Assembly (NCBI GenBank): GCA_020465985.1
Contig: JAANYP010007647.1
Span: 70,001-134,000, forward strand
Direction of reading: 5' to 3'
Origin: Centrapalus pauciflorus
Lineage: Eukaryota > Streptophyta > Magnoliopsida > Asterales > Asteraceae
DNA length: 64,000 bases
Numbering within the stretch: the stretch's first letter is position 1; the number at the start of each line of letters is the position of its first letter. Positions 43,232-57,008 of the stretch are shown one piece after another. The notes below the pieces were generated by a model, which saw only the letters and a program-made list of their open reading frames with translations, was not told the origin of the DNA and did no database searches. The position numbers and the translations under genes are program-made.

Positions 43232-43831
43232 AGAAAATTTTGCAATACTGAAAAGTTATAATCACTGTGTGTCTGCCTTGATCATAGAAGTATATCTAAG
43301 TATAGGACACGTAAGGTAGTTTCTTGATAAATAAAAAGGCCAAAGAAATTTCCAAAGTGTTGAATGTTTAAAGGAAAATCATACCGACAAACGACTTGGA
43401 ATGTATATCACAACAAAAAATCAAAGGAATAAAAATTCCTAAGTGTGAAAGTGAAATACTGAAAGTACGTTTAACACCGCTATCTAATTGAACCTTCTTT
43501 GACTATCTCGCAAAAATATTCTGTTAGTCTAAGTATTATTTTTAAAGTATTTTTGGGTTAATGTAATTCAATTTAAGTTTATTTTTATTTTATTTTAATT
43601 TATTTTAATTTATTTTATTTTATCTTAAGCTTTATTAAATAGGAAAAATGTCAAAGTTACTAGGATGCATATTTAGTTGAAGAAACAAATATTGCATGAA
43701 AATATGTTGCTTTGTGTGAATGTTTTAGCAAACTTGGAAAAATTCCGTTAAACGAAAAAGTTGAAAAGGTTGGATTTTATTCAAGAATTTTTCAAAATTT
43801 TCAGTTAAGTTTGAATACCAGACAAGTTCGA

Positions 43832-44539
43832 AGTTACCTTCAAACTTGCTGGAAGTTCGAACTTAAGCTAAGTTCGAAGGTGGTTGATATAAATAGGTCA
43901 GCATTGTCTCATTTAAGTCATCTACCCTGGAACTTCTTCCTTCGAACTTGTCAGAGCGATTACGAACTTAGCTTCGAACTTATCGGTTTCGAATTTGTTT
44001 CTATTCCTCGAAGTTTTGCTACTATTTCTCGAATCTACATACATACTTAGGTGTATTGAACCATCAATAACTAAGTAAGTGTAAGATTAGGATGTTTTTG
44101 TGGTTAAAATCGAGCATTTTTTATTTTTATTCATTTAAAACTAGGTGACTTTAAATCACAAGTTTTAAAAGCAAAAACTTAAATTTAATGATACATAACT
44201 TTGATTAGAACCTAATAGGACTAGATTACACTGTTAATTAAGTCAAATAGGGTTAAAATCATGATTTTGAGGTTGAAAGTGACCAACTTCGATCTTGTTC
44301 TTTAGGTTCGAACTTGTCAGAAAGTTCGAACTTGTTGAAATATCTATAAGTTCGAAGTCAGTCATGTTCGAATAGTTGTCTCAAACTTAACTAAGTTCGA
44401 ATGGTTTTAGAATCTCGAATTTGTGTAAATTTGAATATGTTAGACTTCGAACTTAATCAAGTTCGAAGTTATACAAGTTCGAATGACAAAAATTTAATTT
44501 TAAATTAATTTCTAACTTTTAATCATCATTTGTGTGCAG
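43832..44539 (+). promoter_or_regulatory. aORF promoter, 5' exon and intron, copy B
   Basis: TATAAATA at 43888-43895, donor GTAAGT at 44075, acceptor GTGCAG ending at 44539, with the TTCGAA array across the region. Identical or nearly identical to copy A. Confidence 0.55.
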
Positions 44540-44541
44540 AT

Positions 44542-47056
44542 ATGGGTGATAGAGCCTTTTACAATAAGCATAATATGGTTATGGTTGTCGATCTCCAGTT
44601 TCCGGAGGCTCAGCCATACTGTCAAATGATTGAATTTTTGACGCAATCCAGAGTCTCCTATGCGCTAACGCATAATCTGCTGGTTATTCTCACCTATGCG
44701 AGACAGTTTTGGCAACATCTACAGGTGAACTGCACCGTCACCCCTACTGTTTTGCGTACAAGAGTAGGAGGACGACCGATAGTCTTTTCTGCAGAACTTT
44801 TGTGACAAATTTTACAGTTGGGAACAGAAGACCAGGAAGTCGGACCGATCGACTTTTCGATGCCCATAAGGCAACCTGCCTTTCTACGAATGGGTTACGC
44901 TCTAGACATTACCAAGGCGTGCTACGTTAAGAGCGGTCTCATTGGCCAATGGAGATATCTGGTCCACGTAATCATGGTGTGCTTTGCACCAAAGAAAGCA
45001 GGATTCGACACGATGGTGTCAAAGCTGCAGTCTGCATTGACTGCACTGGTCTACAATAAAGCGTTCAGCTTCTCGGAAATGTTCTTCGGGGAGTTTGTTC
45101 ATTAGATTACTGCCCCCGCCAGAGAAAGATTTTTAATGTACCCCAACTTCATAATGATGATTATTCGTCACTTCTTGCCAGATTTGCCACCGCTGCCTGA
45201 GCAAACTGGCGTTGCCATTATCGATATGCGGATTTTTGCCGACTGTCAAACCCATAAGGCTCGAAGGGCTGAGCAAGTCCGGCCACAGGTGGTTCCTCTT
45301 TTCGGTGTCGAAGGGGATAACTGGATTGGTGAAGCACCCCCTCAACAACAACAGCAGCAGCAACGTCAACAGCCACAAGCACAAGCACAAGCGCCGGCAA
45401 GACGCACTCCGGTTGCACGAACGATTCCCCGCTCCAGATCTGCTACAGAAGCTGGTGGGCCATCCACTTCGGCACCACAGCTAGACCAACAAAAACAGAC
45501 GTTGGAAGAAATTTGGGAACAAGGAGCCGCTGCTCAAGAGAATGTAGCTGAACAATTGGTTCACGAAATTTTTGAACCACCAACTGGCATGGAGGATATA
45601 TTTAGAGAAACTGATGAGTATCAACCTCCTGTTGCCTAAATTGAAGGCACGGAAGGCCGTGAAGAAGGAGCAGAGGCTCGGGAAGAGGTTGAAGGTCAAG
45701 TCGAGACCGCCTCTGAAACTGAATCGGAATCGAGATCCGAAGAGGCAGAAGTTGAAGATCCAGCTGTTACTATTGGAAAATACGGATCTAGGGTTGTTGT
45801 TTGCAGAATGAAGATGACACGACCTGCTCTCCAAGATGAAGAGGAAGGAGACGCAGATTTTGTGATCGAAGAAGAAGTAACTATTGCCACTCAACAAAGG
45901 GCAAAAAGAAGAGATGATGATGAAGAAGGTGATCCCGTCATGCAGAAAGATAGTGAGCCAGCAGATCATTCTCAACAGACTGCTCAGCAAGCTAATATTC
46001 AGGGGGAGCGGGTCATCAGGTACAGGAGGAGGAGAAGGTTAACGAGAAGGTTGGGATAAAGGCAAGGCTCCAGAGGCGTTAGAGTCATTTGATCAAGAAA
46101 TAATTGGAGCATTGGCCGATATAGATGATGCCGATGAGATAAACTTTGATTTTGAAGATGAGTTTAAAAAACTCGAGGAAGGATAGTTTATCCTAGATAA
46201 TATTCCTGATTGGATCCCAAACGATGAAGTTCTTGCAGACGAAGAAGACGAAGCTGGCGAGTTTGTCATTCAGAGTCAAACCGTCACTGAGCAATACATA
46301 AACACAGACCAGAATCTGATATACTTGGACGTTCTAAAGTCAACGATAACTAATGAATCGGATAATGACGCTACTGAAATAAAGGATAAGGAAGTAACGA
46401 ATGAAGAGAAGAGGCATCTCTGGTTCAGAAAAGAAGAAAAGAAGTTTGAATTAGCTGTGAAAGAGAGAATGAGACTGCCAAGTCCAGGAAAACTGTCTGG
46501 AGGCATTCTCAGTTGGTTCTTCTATAGAGATTTGCAACTTTTTGTACTTAAGAGAAGAGACGGGTTGCAGTATTTGAAGAGAAAACTAAAAGTCTTCAAT
46601 ACACTGCCGAAATGAAAAGTCAAAGAACTGACATGGAAGAATTTGATAAACCTCGGAGACGACCAATACGCTGAAGTGATAGCGAGAATTATAAGAAAAG
46701 AAGGTCGATCTGGAATGTTTGAGAGGATAAAGCCAAGGGAAGGAAAGAGAGTAATGGATGAATCAAGAATAGATCCGTTGACTGGAAAACCTTCGATGAA
46801 CATATTCTATAAACTAGTTCGATGCTTAAAGAAGGTTCCGTTGAAGATAATGCCACAGGACGTTCTTGCGAACATGAAGTGGTGGTTTGACAACGAAACA
46901 ACAGAGGCAGTGATGGAAGATCATGACGACAGAGTCATTTTGAAAGTATATGACCCTCTAAATCTTGTAAACCTATCTCAGGGCGACTTGCAGAAACTTC
47001 ATGAGCAACCAATCTACTTTCACAAAGGTTGGAGATCTGAAGGCAGGAAGCACTAG
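44542..47056 (+). pseudogene. Copia-S1 aORF, copy B (longer form)
   Basis: Same N- and C-terminal domains as copy A, plus an acidic E/A-rich segment (45536-46070) absent from A. In-frame stops: TGA 44803-44805 (shared with A), TAG 45103 (B only), TAA 45637, TAA 46057. After 46060 the C-terminal domain is one base out of frame. One extra 6-bp Q-A unit near 45380. Confidence 0.85.
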
Positions 47057-47153
47057 AAAGTAGTCAAGGTTTGTATGCTGGTAGCATTTTGAATAAGCCT
47101 AGTACTATATATTAATTGAATATTTAGTTAGAAGCTATCGTCAAGGGGGAGTC

Positions 47154-47746
47154 TGTTAGTGCATCCTGTGTGACGATAGCAGTCTAAGTGTAGATAGTCT
47201 TTTGTAATAGTTCAGGCTTTATAATTGCAAGTTAATACATATGTTTGATATCAGTTATATATGTTTGATCTTGTTTGTGATTGATTTTTACTTAAGTTCA
47301 AAGATAAGTTCAAACATAAGTTCAAAGATAAGTTCAAACATAAGTTCAAGAACAAGTTCAAAGACAAGTTCAAGAATAAGTTCAAAGGCTAGGTTCGAAC
47401 TTGTAGTGGACAAGTTCGTGGGCTAGGGCTGAACGAACTTGTATGGGATAAGTTTGAACTTGAGCTCTATAATTAAGGTTTAATCAGTTTTGATTAAGGA
47501 CTTTGGCAGAGATTAACACCCAGAGCTCGTATTGTGCACATACGAACTTGTGAGTATTTCAGAGATCGTTTGGAGAGATTCACGTGTCGGGACGTTCTTT
47601 GTTGACGTCTATCATTGTGTTAGTCTCCGTGTTTCCGTGTGCGTGAACGATCCGTTAAACCCCTTACGAGGATTCCACACTCGTTGGAAGGTTTCGTGTC
47701 AAGATCAGATCCGCAGGTAGATGACCTTACATAGAGATATCTAACA
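47154..47746 (+). repeat. 3' LTR of Copia-S1, copy B (593 bp)
   Basis: Same boundaries and same eight 12-bp repeats (47294-47389) as copy A, with PPT at 47143-47151. Four substitutions relative to 32379-32971 by my count. Confidence 0.93.
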
Positions 47747-48329
47747 TCTGATCATTAGTATTATTGTCCCTTCCAATGATATTAAAATATTTTTTATGGC
47801 TAAGATCATTTTCAACACTAACTTGTGAAGTTTTATAAGGAAAAATATGTTCATAAAATTAAACATCTCTTGAAAACAGAAAAATCCTTTTGTCCAAGTT
47901 AAACAGTTTATAGGCCTTTTTAGTACTGGAATACCCAACAAACACACACTTTTACAGATCTTGGTGCAAACTTATCGTGTTCAAGATCTTACCAAAACAC
48001 AGGCAACCAAAGACACGAAGATGAGACAAATCATGAGTACGACCATAAGCAATCTCATAAGGGCCCTTTCCATTTAACATAGAAGTTAGGATCCTGTAAA
48101 TCAAATAGGTGGCTATTAGAATACCTTCAGTTCACAAGTTTAAGGGCAAGGCAGTTTGAAATAAAAGTGCTCTAGCAACATTTAGTAAATGCATCTGCTT
48201 CCTTTCAGCAATCCCATTTTGCTGGGGTGTATAAGCACAAGTAGTTTGATGAACAACTCCATTTCGTTTAAAAAAATTATTTAGCTTGATGTAAACAACT
48301 TCAATTCCATTATCACTTCTGGCTATTTT

Positions 48330-48752
48330 TGTAACATCCCACATTAGTGGAGAGGAGAAACTAATATGCTCATGTAAGGGTGAGGTTGTCTCTATCCACC
48401 AAGACGCATTTTGGGGCGGGCCTATGGCTTGGCTTCTAGAAACAAAACCATACGGCCTTTGCCAAAGCGGACAATATAATGTCTCGGGGTGGTCTAGGCT
48501 GTTAAAGTTGGTATCAGAGTCAGGCATGGGGTCGATGTGCACAGCGGGGACGATGTGTTCCCATGGGGGAGGGATTGTAACATCCCACATCGGTGGAGAG
48601 GAGAAACTTATATGCCCATATAGGGGTGAGGTTGTCTCTATCCACCAAGATGCGTTTTGGGGCGGGCCTATAGCTTGGCTTCCTGAAACAAAACTGTGCG
48701 GCCTTTGCCAAAGCGGACAATATCTTGTCTCGGAGTGGTCTGGACTGTTAAA
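48330..48752 (+). mobile_element. TRIM retrotransposon, copy B
   Basis: Duplicate of 33555-33977 with the same terminal repeats, PBS and PPT. It reached this position by segmental duplication, not by a second insertion. Confidence 0.9.
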
Positions 48753-49037
48753 ATTTAAATCATTTTACCAAACTGATTCTTTAGCAAGTTAATGAAAAAG
48801 ACTATATTATTAGTAACTTCTTCTGTGGATTTTTACAAGAAGGACCAAACTACATGAGAAAAGTCATCAACAGTAGTAAGGAAATACTTATATCCTTCTT
48901 TACTTATTACCATATAAGGTCCCCAAACATCGAGATGAATTAAATCTCCAATAGCGGAGGATTTATGTTCACTAAAGGGAAATGTCTCTCTGGTTTGTTT
49001 GGAAAAATGACAAACTTCACAAGGTTCATTTCATTTA

Positions 49038-49978
49038 GGTGTTGTTCTTTTACATAAGATATAAGTAGCTGAAAGCTGATTGCGGGTTGATTGATAAGTG
49101 ATTGACGTTGATTACTGATTACTGAATTAATAAGTCTGTTGTTTTGTATGCTGATTCTGTATTAAAATTTTTAATTTTTAAAATATTAGTTCAAATTAAT
49201 AAATAATATAAACATAAAAATTATTATTAGTTCGAAATAAATTTACATCAATTATATGCATAAACTATAATGTAAACATTGCAAAAAAGTCATTGTTAAT
49301 CCAAAATTCATAATGGTCAACTACATTATCCACTTAAAAAATGGACAACTATATGTGTAGATTATATAATTCTAAAATCACAAAGTCAAGTATCTGCATA
49401 GATCATATAGTTCAAAACATAAACTTTTTTGTTTCAGAAACTAAACAACAGATTCAACATTCACATATACTCATAGATTTCAACAAAGAAATCGATTTCA
49501 ACAAAACAACAGATTCAAAAACTAAACAACAAATTCCAAAAGAAATCGATTTCAACAACATGTATATGGAAATGAGACAAGAAGAAATCGCATATACTCA
49601 CAGATCTCAACAAGATAGGCGTCAGCGGCGGTGGGGTCGAAGAAGATGAAGGCCTCGGCGGCGGTCTAGGGCGGAGGCGGTTACGGTGGTCTCTGGTGGC
49701 AGAGGTGGTCGGCGGCGATCGAAGAAGGTGATGGGGAGAAGGGTTTGGGTGAGGGACGATGGAGGAGATGAAGAGAGGCGTGTTTAGGTTTTAGGTTTTT
49801 ACAATCAGTGATGACAATAAGTGGCAATCAGTAGAAATTTTTTGCTGACCAAATAAGTGGCAATCAGTGAAAGTTTACCACTTATTTCTTATGTTAAAAG
49901 AACGCACTTATTGGCAAAAATCACTTACCGGATAAGTGAAATGGCCCAATAAGTACTTATAGTTGGTAAAAGAACACC
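49038..49978. mobile_element. hAT-like non-autonomous element, copy B
   Basis: Duplicate of 34263-35203 with the same ends and GC-rich insert (49615-49765). Confidence 0.6.
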
Positions 49979-50988
49979 CTCTTAGTGACTTCGAGTTTTA
50001 AACTCCATTTTAAAATAGTTAGGACTTGGTCAGCAGGGTGACCAAGCCTACTGTGCCACAACCCATAAGAGTAGATACTCAAGTTTGCATAGTTGTTTAA
50101 ATTACCTTTAGGGTTAGTGCCAAGCACATATAGGTCATCAATCAAGCTACCAGTCCTCAATATTGTTTTTGAATTCAAGTCCTGAATTGAGCAAGATGAT
50201 TCATTGAAACTAACAATCAGTTATTTTCCTTGATAACTTGGGACATAGATAGAAGACTAACAAAATATTCAGGAATTATTAAGACCCCATGTAATATGAC
50301 TTTCTCAGTTTAAGGCAAGTTGAGCAAGAGATTTCAGTTTATGATAGTAATCAGACACAGAGGATCCACTTTGAGTTAAAGAATTTATTTGGTGGTGAAG
50401 ATTAACACAAAATATCCATCCAATTTATCATAGGTGTCTTTCATTTCATTCCAAACTTCAGAAGCAATCTTAGAATAAACTTTCCCACTATACAGATCAT
50501 CAGAGATGGAATTCAGAATCCAAGACAAAACAAGCATTGCTCCTACTTGTTTGAAAGGACCTCATTTGTTAACGAATTTTCAAATGAACCATCAATAAAT
50601 CCTGTTTTATTTTTAGTTTAGAAGGCCAATTCCATTGCACATGCCCATGATTTGTAATTGTCAGCTCCTTTTAATTTGAAATTAATCAAGGGAGTACAAT
50701 TAATATCACTGGTATGTAGATCAATGGATCTCCAAAATCAAGTTTACTAATCAATGTACCTTCTTGGTTATCCATTTCAAATAAGGAGATAAACCCAAAG
50801 TCACTAACCATAAACAATAGAAACGCACCAAAACAGAGAGCCCAAAAAGATCGGAACCAACATAACAGAGTACACATTAACAAGTAACAGATAGCAGATA
50901 GCAGATCACAAAAAACACACCCAACTCCATCGATAATTTGAGGTTGTAGCCCATGTGGACCCCTCTTAGGGCCGATCCTGATGCATAT

Positions 50989-53965
50989 TGTTAGATATTG
51001 ATCTAGGTGAATCATGAACAATTGGAATAATCTTGCATTGAATTGAAGCTTTCTGAACTTACACCTTGAAGAACACACATACAAAATTGAAAGATTTCTA
51101 AATTCTAAAAATTCTAAGGAAATTCCCCTGAAAAATTTCCTTTTATACCTAAAATGTAAACTTTCATCAAATTGCATGATTAGTCCTTGAACTTCTATTG
51201 TTAGTTGTTTTCACCACTATAATTAATACCTAAAAATCTCCCCCTTGGAGGTGAAAAACAACAATACAGACACAATACAATAAGGACTTTACCAAAACTT
51301 GACATCTGAAAATGTTTTAGTTTTCAGAAGTTTGATCTTCATTAAGTATGATTCTTTCTTCTCTCTGAGCTTTAAAACTTCAAACAACAATGTCTTTTGC
51401 AATATCCTTCGGATCTTCATATCTCGTCTTCTCTGAATTTCTCTTCTCAGTTAAGGATACTCCCACTTGAATCACGAATTTCATTTACTCTCTCCCTTTA
51501 ACTTTCAAATCTACAATTCATTCTCAGATACTCTCTCAGCATAGATATCAAAATCTTCAAGTTTTCTTTGAATGACATCTTCAAAAACTTTGCTTGAAAT
51601 ATATTGACAATTTTCAATCTTCTTTTAGTAGAGTCTTCCAGCAAACTTCAGAAAATCTTCAGCAACTTCCTTTATCTTCGAAATTTATCATTTCTCCCCC
51701 CTCATGATGAACATACAGATTATGATCATATGCACAAGAATTTCAGAGTCTCAAAGAATCACAGATGTACTCTCCCCCACAATAAAACACATACATGGAA
51801 AAAATATTACATTCATCTTCAGAACAGAAGTCACTCCCCCTTAAACAAAAAATTACATCAGAATTTCACTCTCACCCTACAAAGTGTATTTCTCTCCCCC
51901 TACAACAGACATCAGATAAATTTCTCTCCATCCTCTTAAACAAAGTTACATCCTCGCCAAAATTTTCAAAAATTAACCACCAGGTTTCCGTAGAATCCTG
52001 TTTGCACAATAGATTAAAAAAATCTTATGTGACCTATTTTTAGCGCTATTTGATGTTGACACTGATAGGTTTCGAAATAATTATTGTGAAATACTTATCT
52101 GTAAGTGTCACTCCTATTTGTTCTGGCTATGTCACTTTGGACATGCTTTTTGTAATCCATGGACTGTTGACTCAATGTGTCTTAATATGACATTTTGGCT
52201 CTAGACACAGTGTGCATTGAATAAAGTCGGAGACTGGAGCTGTTGTCTTCTTTGTTACAATATCAATTATATCTAAATGATATATCGATAGAAATGTGCA
52301 ATAATCTCTGTGATATATGAAACAGAAGTCTTTTGCGAGAGAACTGAATAGCGGTGACGTTAAGTGTTTGCGTCACTGGGTCCATGATGTCTTTTTCAAT
52401 ATCAAGTCACCAAGGGCTTGAGAGATTATATGGTTTACCCAGCCGACACAGTTTGGATAGAATTATCTTTTCTTCAAATCTTTTCTCAACTCTCAGCTCT
52501 CAGCATTTTTCAACTTAGCTCCCTTTGGCTCACTTATCAAAAATAATTTTCAGTCAGCTTTATAGTGAAAGCATGATCTGATGCACCACCATCACCTGTC
52601 ATTATACCCCTCTCAATTACATTTACCTCTGCTCGACCACATCTCAACTAAAAGACCTGTAGACCCTCACCCACACAAAGTAAATGCTAGTTTGCTTCCT
52701 GGGTAGATCTATCGGCTCTGGTTAGACCATAGAAGCGACATATATACCTAATCACTCAGTTTGGTGTAATGCCGAATTCAGTAGACTATCAAGAAAAATA
52801 TATCAATGAAGCTCAACTTTTAAGATCATGAGGCACATCAGAAGATGATTAAAAAGTCTTGAGAATTCGGAGTCGGGAGAATGAAATGTAAAAGCTGATA
52901 TAGGATATCGAATGAATCAGATTTCATGAACAAATAGTAATTTGAGGAATATGGGAGAATTCACCAAGAATGAATGAAATAGGAGAAGTAGACTGATATG
53001 AATTATGAGAATCTAAAATAAATGGGGAACCAGAATATGAAGAGAATCGCAGAAGAATTAAGATTTGAAAATCACAAAGACTAGATCAACTAGCCATAGT
53101 GATATGTCTCATAGATCAGTGATATGAAAAATATATAGTTTTAGCTCACAAATAAGCTCAAAAATTATTTGATAACAAAATTTTCTTTATGTGTGCACAA
53201 AAATTTGTCTTTTGAAAATGGCACACACCATTGAAAAAATTCTTCATCATAGTATAGATGAAATTTCACCTGCAAATAATCAAAGAATCAGTCAACTGAA
53301 ATTCAGAAGAATGAACTAATTAAAATTCAAACTCCCTCTGTGTCATCACAGACTCTGTGTTGAACTTATAAAGAAATCAGATCAGGAAATTCATTGTCGC
53401 GGAAGCTCGGGTTCTGTACAGATTTGCGCAGAAACCATTTCACTAAGTACGGGTTCCAGTCTGAAGTGATCTGTAAACCATTTCCATGAAGTACAAAATC
53501 TACTCTGATATGAGTGGAAACCATTTCACATACAAAACGAAAATCAATTGCCCTTTGGTATCCATTGCTTTTTGGATCCTGACAGATTAGGTGATTTAGG
53601 TACCCACTTCCTTACAGATTTGGGTACCCATTTCGACATAGGTTTAAGTACCAAATTCTGTTTAGGTTTAGTATCCATTTCATTTTAGTTTTGGGAACCC
53701 AGTTCTGAACACATTTCGTTGCTTCACTCTTAAAAGAAGTAATTAAATTCCTTTTTGTTTCAGTGAAAGTAATATATGATTTGACAAAGACTTGAGAATC
53801 AGAATAAACAGAATTATGTGAATGTCTCTTTTCGAACATTTGTTCGGTACTGGCTTGTTTTTAATAATACTTCTTAGTCTTTTGAGAAGAACACTTCTTG
53901 GAAGAATTAGTAATATTAACACAAACACCAGATCTTGAAGATTCACCAACGTAAACGTTAACCGG
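50989..53965 (-). mobile_element. Copia-III, copy B
   Basis: Duplicate of 36214-39180: LTR 50989-51235, PPT-like tracts to about 51905, noncoding interior, gag tail 53370-53945. The stem ACTGATA/TATCAGT of copy A is broken by one base here (TATCTGT). Confidence 0.6.
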
Positions 53966-54603
53966 TGTCAAGATCAAAATCACCTAAGATTAACTGGTTT
54001 GAATAAATCAGAGTTAAACCAATAACCTTGTTTTGAATCAAAGTCCAATTAAGAAGTTTGCGTAATAACACTTAACTGTTTTAAGAAAACTTTCAGAACA
54101 ATAAAGAACAGACAATCAAATAAACACAATTAATTTCGAAACCTTTATATTACCAAACTCTGATTACAATCACCTCTAATCTGTTTGATTAGACGAAGAA
54201 CACAAACTGTTCTTAGGGTTTTTCAACCTTAGAGGCTTTAGAAACTTAATCAGAATGCAATTACAATATGAACTCTTAGGCACCGAGATTACATGAGAAA
54301 GACCTAGTCTATCTCTATTTATAGCCTTCTGATTTGTTTCCTTGACGAACTGTGATTTCTCTGGTAGTGGATATCTTTGGAAGATCTTCAAATCCTGAAA
54401 TCTTTATCAATTCCTGATTTGTAGCACTTTCTGTTATCTATCTGTTGAGCAACTTCAACTTTAACTCTTGCAGCTTGAACTTTTGAACTAGCAGGTCGAG
54501 TTTTTTGAACTAGCAGCTCGAACTTTGTAATTACACAGAATTACTACTAACAGCTTGAGAAATCCTAACTAACAGCTTGACATACTCAGATTATTTCCCA
54601 ACA
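53966..54603 (-). repeat. 3' LTR of Copia-IV, copy B (638 bp)
   Basis: Duplicate of 39181-39818, PPT at 54604-54615. Confidence 0.85.
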
Positions 54604-54748
54604 ATCTCCCCTTAACTTAAATTCTTAATAAAAGACTTTAAGTTTCTATACAAATAAGGAAATAAATACAAAGTAAAACTGTTATACACAAACTAAGGCA
54701 TCCAAAAACTTACATATTACAACTGTACAAGCTTCTGCCTTATAGCTT

Positions 54749-56600
54749 TTATGAAGTCTCTTTTAACTCTTCTTTATCACATTCTATGTTCATTGAGCTC
54801 ATCTGTTGTAGCCACTCTCTTGGTAAATCAAGAAATTCAAAACTATAGAATCTGTTGGATCTGTCTGCAAGTTTGAGTCTATATGTCATGGATTTTTCAT
54901 ATAGATCAATTTGTACAATCTTCACTTCCTTGGCAGCTTCTATATCCATTCTTGTGGATTCTTGATCAATGATGCTTCGAAGATCTTTTATGTTATACAG
55001 AACCCATACTATTGGTGACCTAGAGTGGCTAGCCTTCCCAATATTGTGCATTTGAGTTAGCTCATCTCTAGTCGTCTTATGAACTATTTGGATCAGGCTC
55101 TTATACTCCTCTTCTGGAACAGCTTCTCTTTGAACTACAAAATGATATACAAGATAAATATTGTCCATTGATTTGGCATACCAGTAAGTAATTGGAGGTT
55201 TAGAGAAGTCATGTTGATCAAGAGCCTTTTCTATTTCAGTTGCTTTCTGTAATTGTTGATCAAACATAACTCTTTTGACTTGGTCAAACTTTGCCTAATG
55301 AATGACTTCTGGTTGGGGATACAACAATAGTTTGAGGAGGATCTTGGATTTGTTTAGAGGCCTTTTCCTTTTCTTTTGCCATTTGCCTGGAGTTTCTCTA
55401 TGGGCCATGATTGTGCAATGACTTTTGAAACACCAGCACTTGCAGAATAACTTATCAGAAATTTTCTATGTTCAGCCTTTGAAGGCCCTGTTGGCCTTTT
55501 CCTCTTCTTCTGTCCTTCTTTGACAACAAATCCATGTAAGTAGTCTCCAAGAGTTTAATCATCCCCCATAGAGGGTTGGGCTTGCTGATCAAGGATTTGG
55601 TCTTGTTCTTCTGCCAATATTCTGGCCAATTCAGCATCAGCAGAAACTTGGGCTTCTTTTGAAACAATTTTGATCTTTGGAGACTCAATCAGAATACCCT
55701 TTCCTTTATCTGAGACTGCTGCTGGAACTACTGCTGTGTCTTGGACTACTAGGGATGGCTCTTGAATGCTTTCTCTGATAGACACTCCTCCTGGCCTTTT
55801 AATAGAAACAGCTTGAGCTTCTGGACTAACAGTTTGAGAAACTGTTCGGACTGTTAGCCTAGAAGCTGAAGCTGCCAGTGGTGAACTTGAAGCTGTTTGA
55901 ACTGAGAGTGGGATCTCCTGATTCTCCCCCTTTTTGGATGCATTGGTTTGATCAGAAGGACCGAAAACCTTTGCCAACAGGTTTGAATATGCCTTTCAAG
56001 CTGAACAATCTTGTTTCCATAGAGCTTCAACCCAAGCTGAAATTGGGCAAGCTTTTGCTGTTGGACTGCTGAGAGCTGTCGTAGAGCAATGATTTGTGAT
56101 CCCTGTGCAGCAATTATAGACTTGTAATGTTCCAAAATAGCTACAACAGGTTTTAGTTGTGGATCAGTCAAAGCCATGAGTTGCAAACTAGCCTCAAGAT
56201 CTTCAAATGATAGAGGGATTTGGGATATATCACTGGCACCAATACCAGAACTAGTAGAAACATCTGGGCCCCTTTGTTCTTGGTACTGGGGACTTCTAGA
56301 AGGTGCTTTAACACCCTCTGTTGCCATGGGAGTGGTCTTAGGTATGTTGGACCTGTCCTGTGCCCCTTGTGCAGAGACATCAGTACTACCAGCCATAAAA
56401 CCCATATGAGCATCCTCAGAAGGGATGTTCACTTCTATATTGAGGGTGGGAGTGTCCTCAGTCGGTGCCCTTTCGATATGTTGTGCAAGAGTATCCTCTT
56501 GCACATGGATATTTGGCTCTGGGAGTTGAACTGAGGAGGAAGGAGCACCTGCAGTCCGTTGTCTCTTTTTAGTATATATTTTTAGTGGCGGGGTTGGGGA
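54749..56600 (-). pseudogene. Copia-IV aORF, copy B
   Basis: The C-terminal domain 55267-54749 is open (172 codons) and lacks the copy-A nonsense codon. The middle part is in different frames (55977-55555, 56600-55854). Upstream it runs directly into the acidic gag start of a gypsy element, so its own N-terminal domain is missing. Where Copia-IV stops and gypsy gag begins is uncertain (about 56580-56620). Confidence 0.7.
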
Positions 56601-56889
56601 TGTACGTGTGGTAGCCGTTTGGTTAAGGCCGATATGGCTTAAATGATGGCTCTGCCGGGTGGTATGGAATGTGGGCGGGGACTGTTGGGGGCGGTGGATC
56701 CTCTCCAGCGTCATCTTCTTCCATCGGTTCCTCTTCTGACTCCTCCATTGGGTCTTCTGAGGGGTCTTCTTCCTCAGATGGTTCTCCTTCAGTGAAAACC
56801 TCAGTGACTGCGGGGCTCGTAGGGGTGTACTCATCCTCTGAATCTGACAAGATGATGGTCTCCGGGTGGGACATGTTTTCTGCTATCAA
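56600..56889 (-). pseudogene. Ty3/gypsy gag N-terminus (acidic)
   Basis: Starts M-I-A-E-N-M-S-H-P-E at 56889, with dense D/E/S/P (E-E-D-P-S-E-D-P-M-E-E), a start I associate with gag of gypsy chromoviruses in Asteraceae. It lies about 105 bases after the PBS of the gypsy LTR at 57009, the expected place. It ends in a stop at 56623 and is fused to Copia-IV sequence. Confidence 0.55.
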
Positions 56890-56993
56890 GGTCCATTCAT
56901 AGTCTTTTAGTTAGTTACAAAATATTTTTAAAATCAAACTTAAGTGCAGTTATAGTCTAGGGTACTAATGCAACCTAGTTCACTATAACTATG

Positions 56994-57005
56994 GCTCTGA
57001 TACCA
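56994..57005 (-). promoter_or_regulatory. primer binding site of the gypsy element
   Basis: The minus strand reads TGGTATCAGAGC, three bases inside the LTR end (GTGTGACA-GAT-PBS), typical of chromoviruses. Confidence 0.9.
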
Positions 57006-57008
57006 ATC

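Larger units (their letters stand above)
47747..50988 (-). mobile_element. Copia-II remnant, copy B
   Basis: Duplicate of 32972-36213: integrase (47765-50205), gag (50315-50775), TRIM and hAT-like insertions in the same places. Confidence 0.85.
41956..56740. repeat. tandem segmental duplication, copy B (14.8 kb)
   Basis: Begins CGTGAAGC, as at 27723, inside RNase H, and ends ...CTCTTCTGAC, the same word as at 41955, inside the gypsy gag segment. The junction has one base of overlap (C). It keeps 535 bp of aORF missing in A. Confidence 0.93.

Noticed and set aside
48330..48752. Second independent TRIM insertion
   Set aside because: Same target position, flanks and neighbouring elements as 33555-33977; it is part of the segmental duplication.
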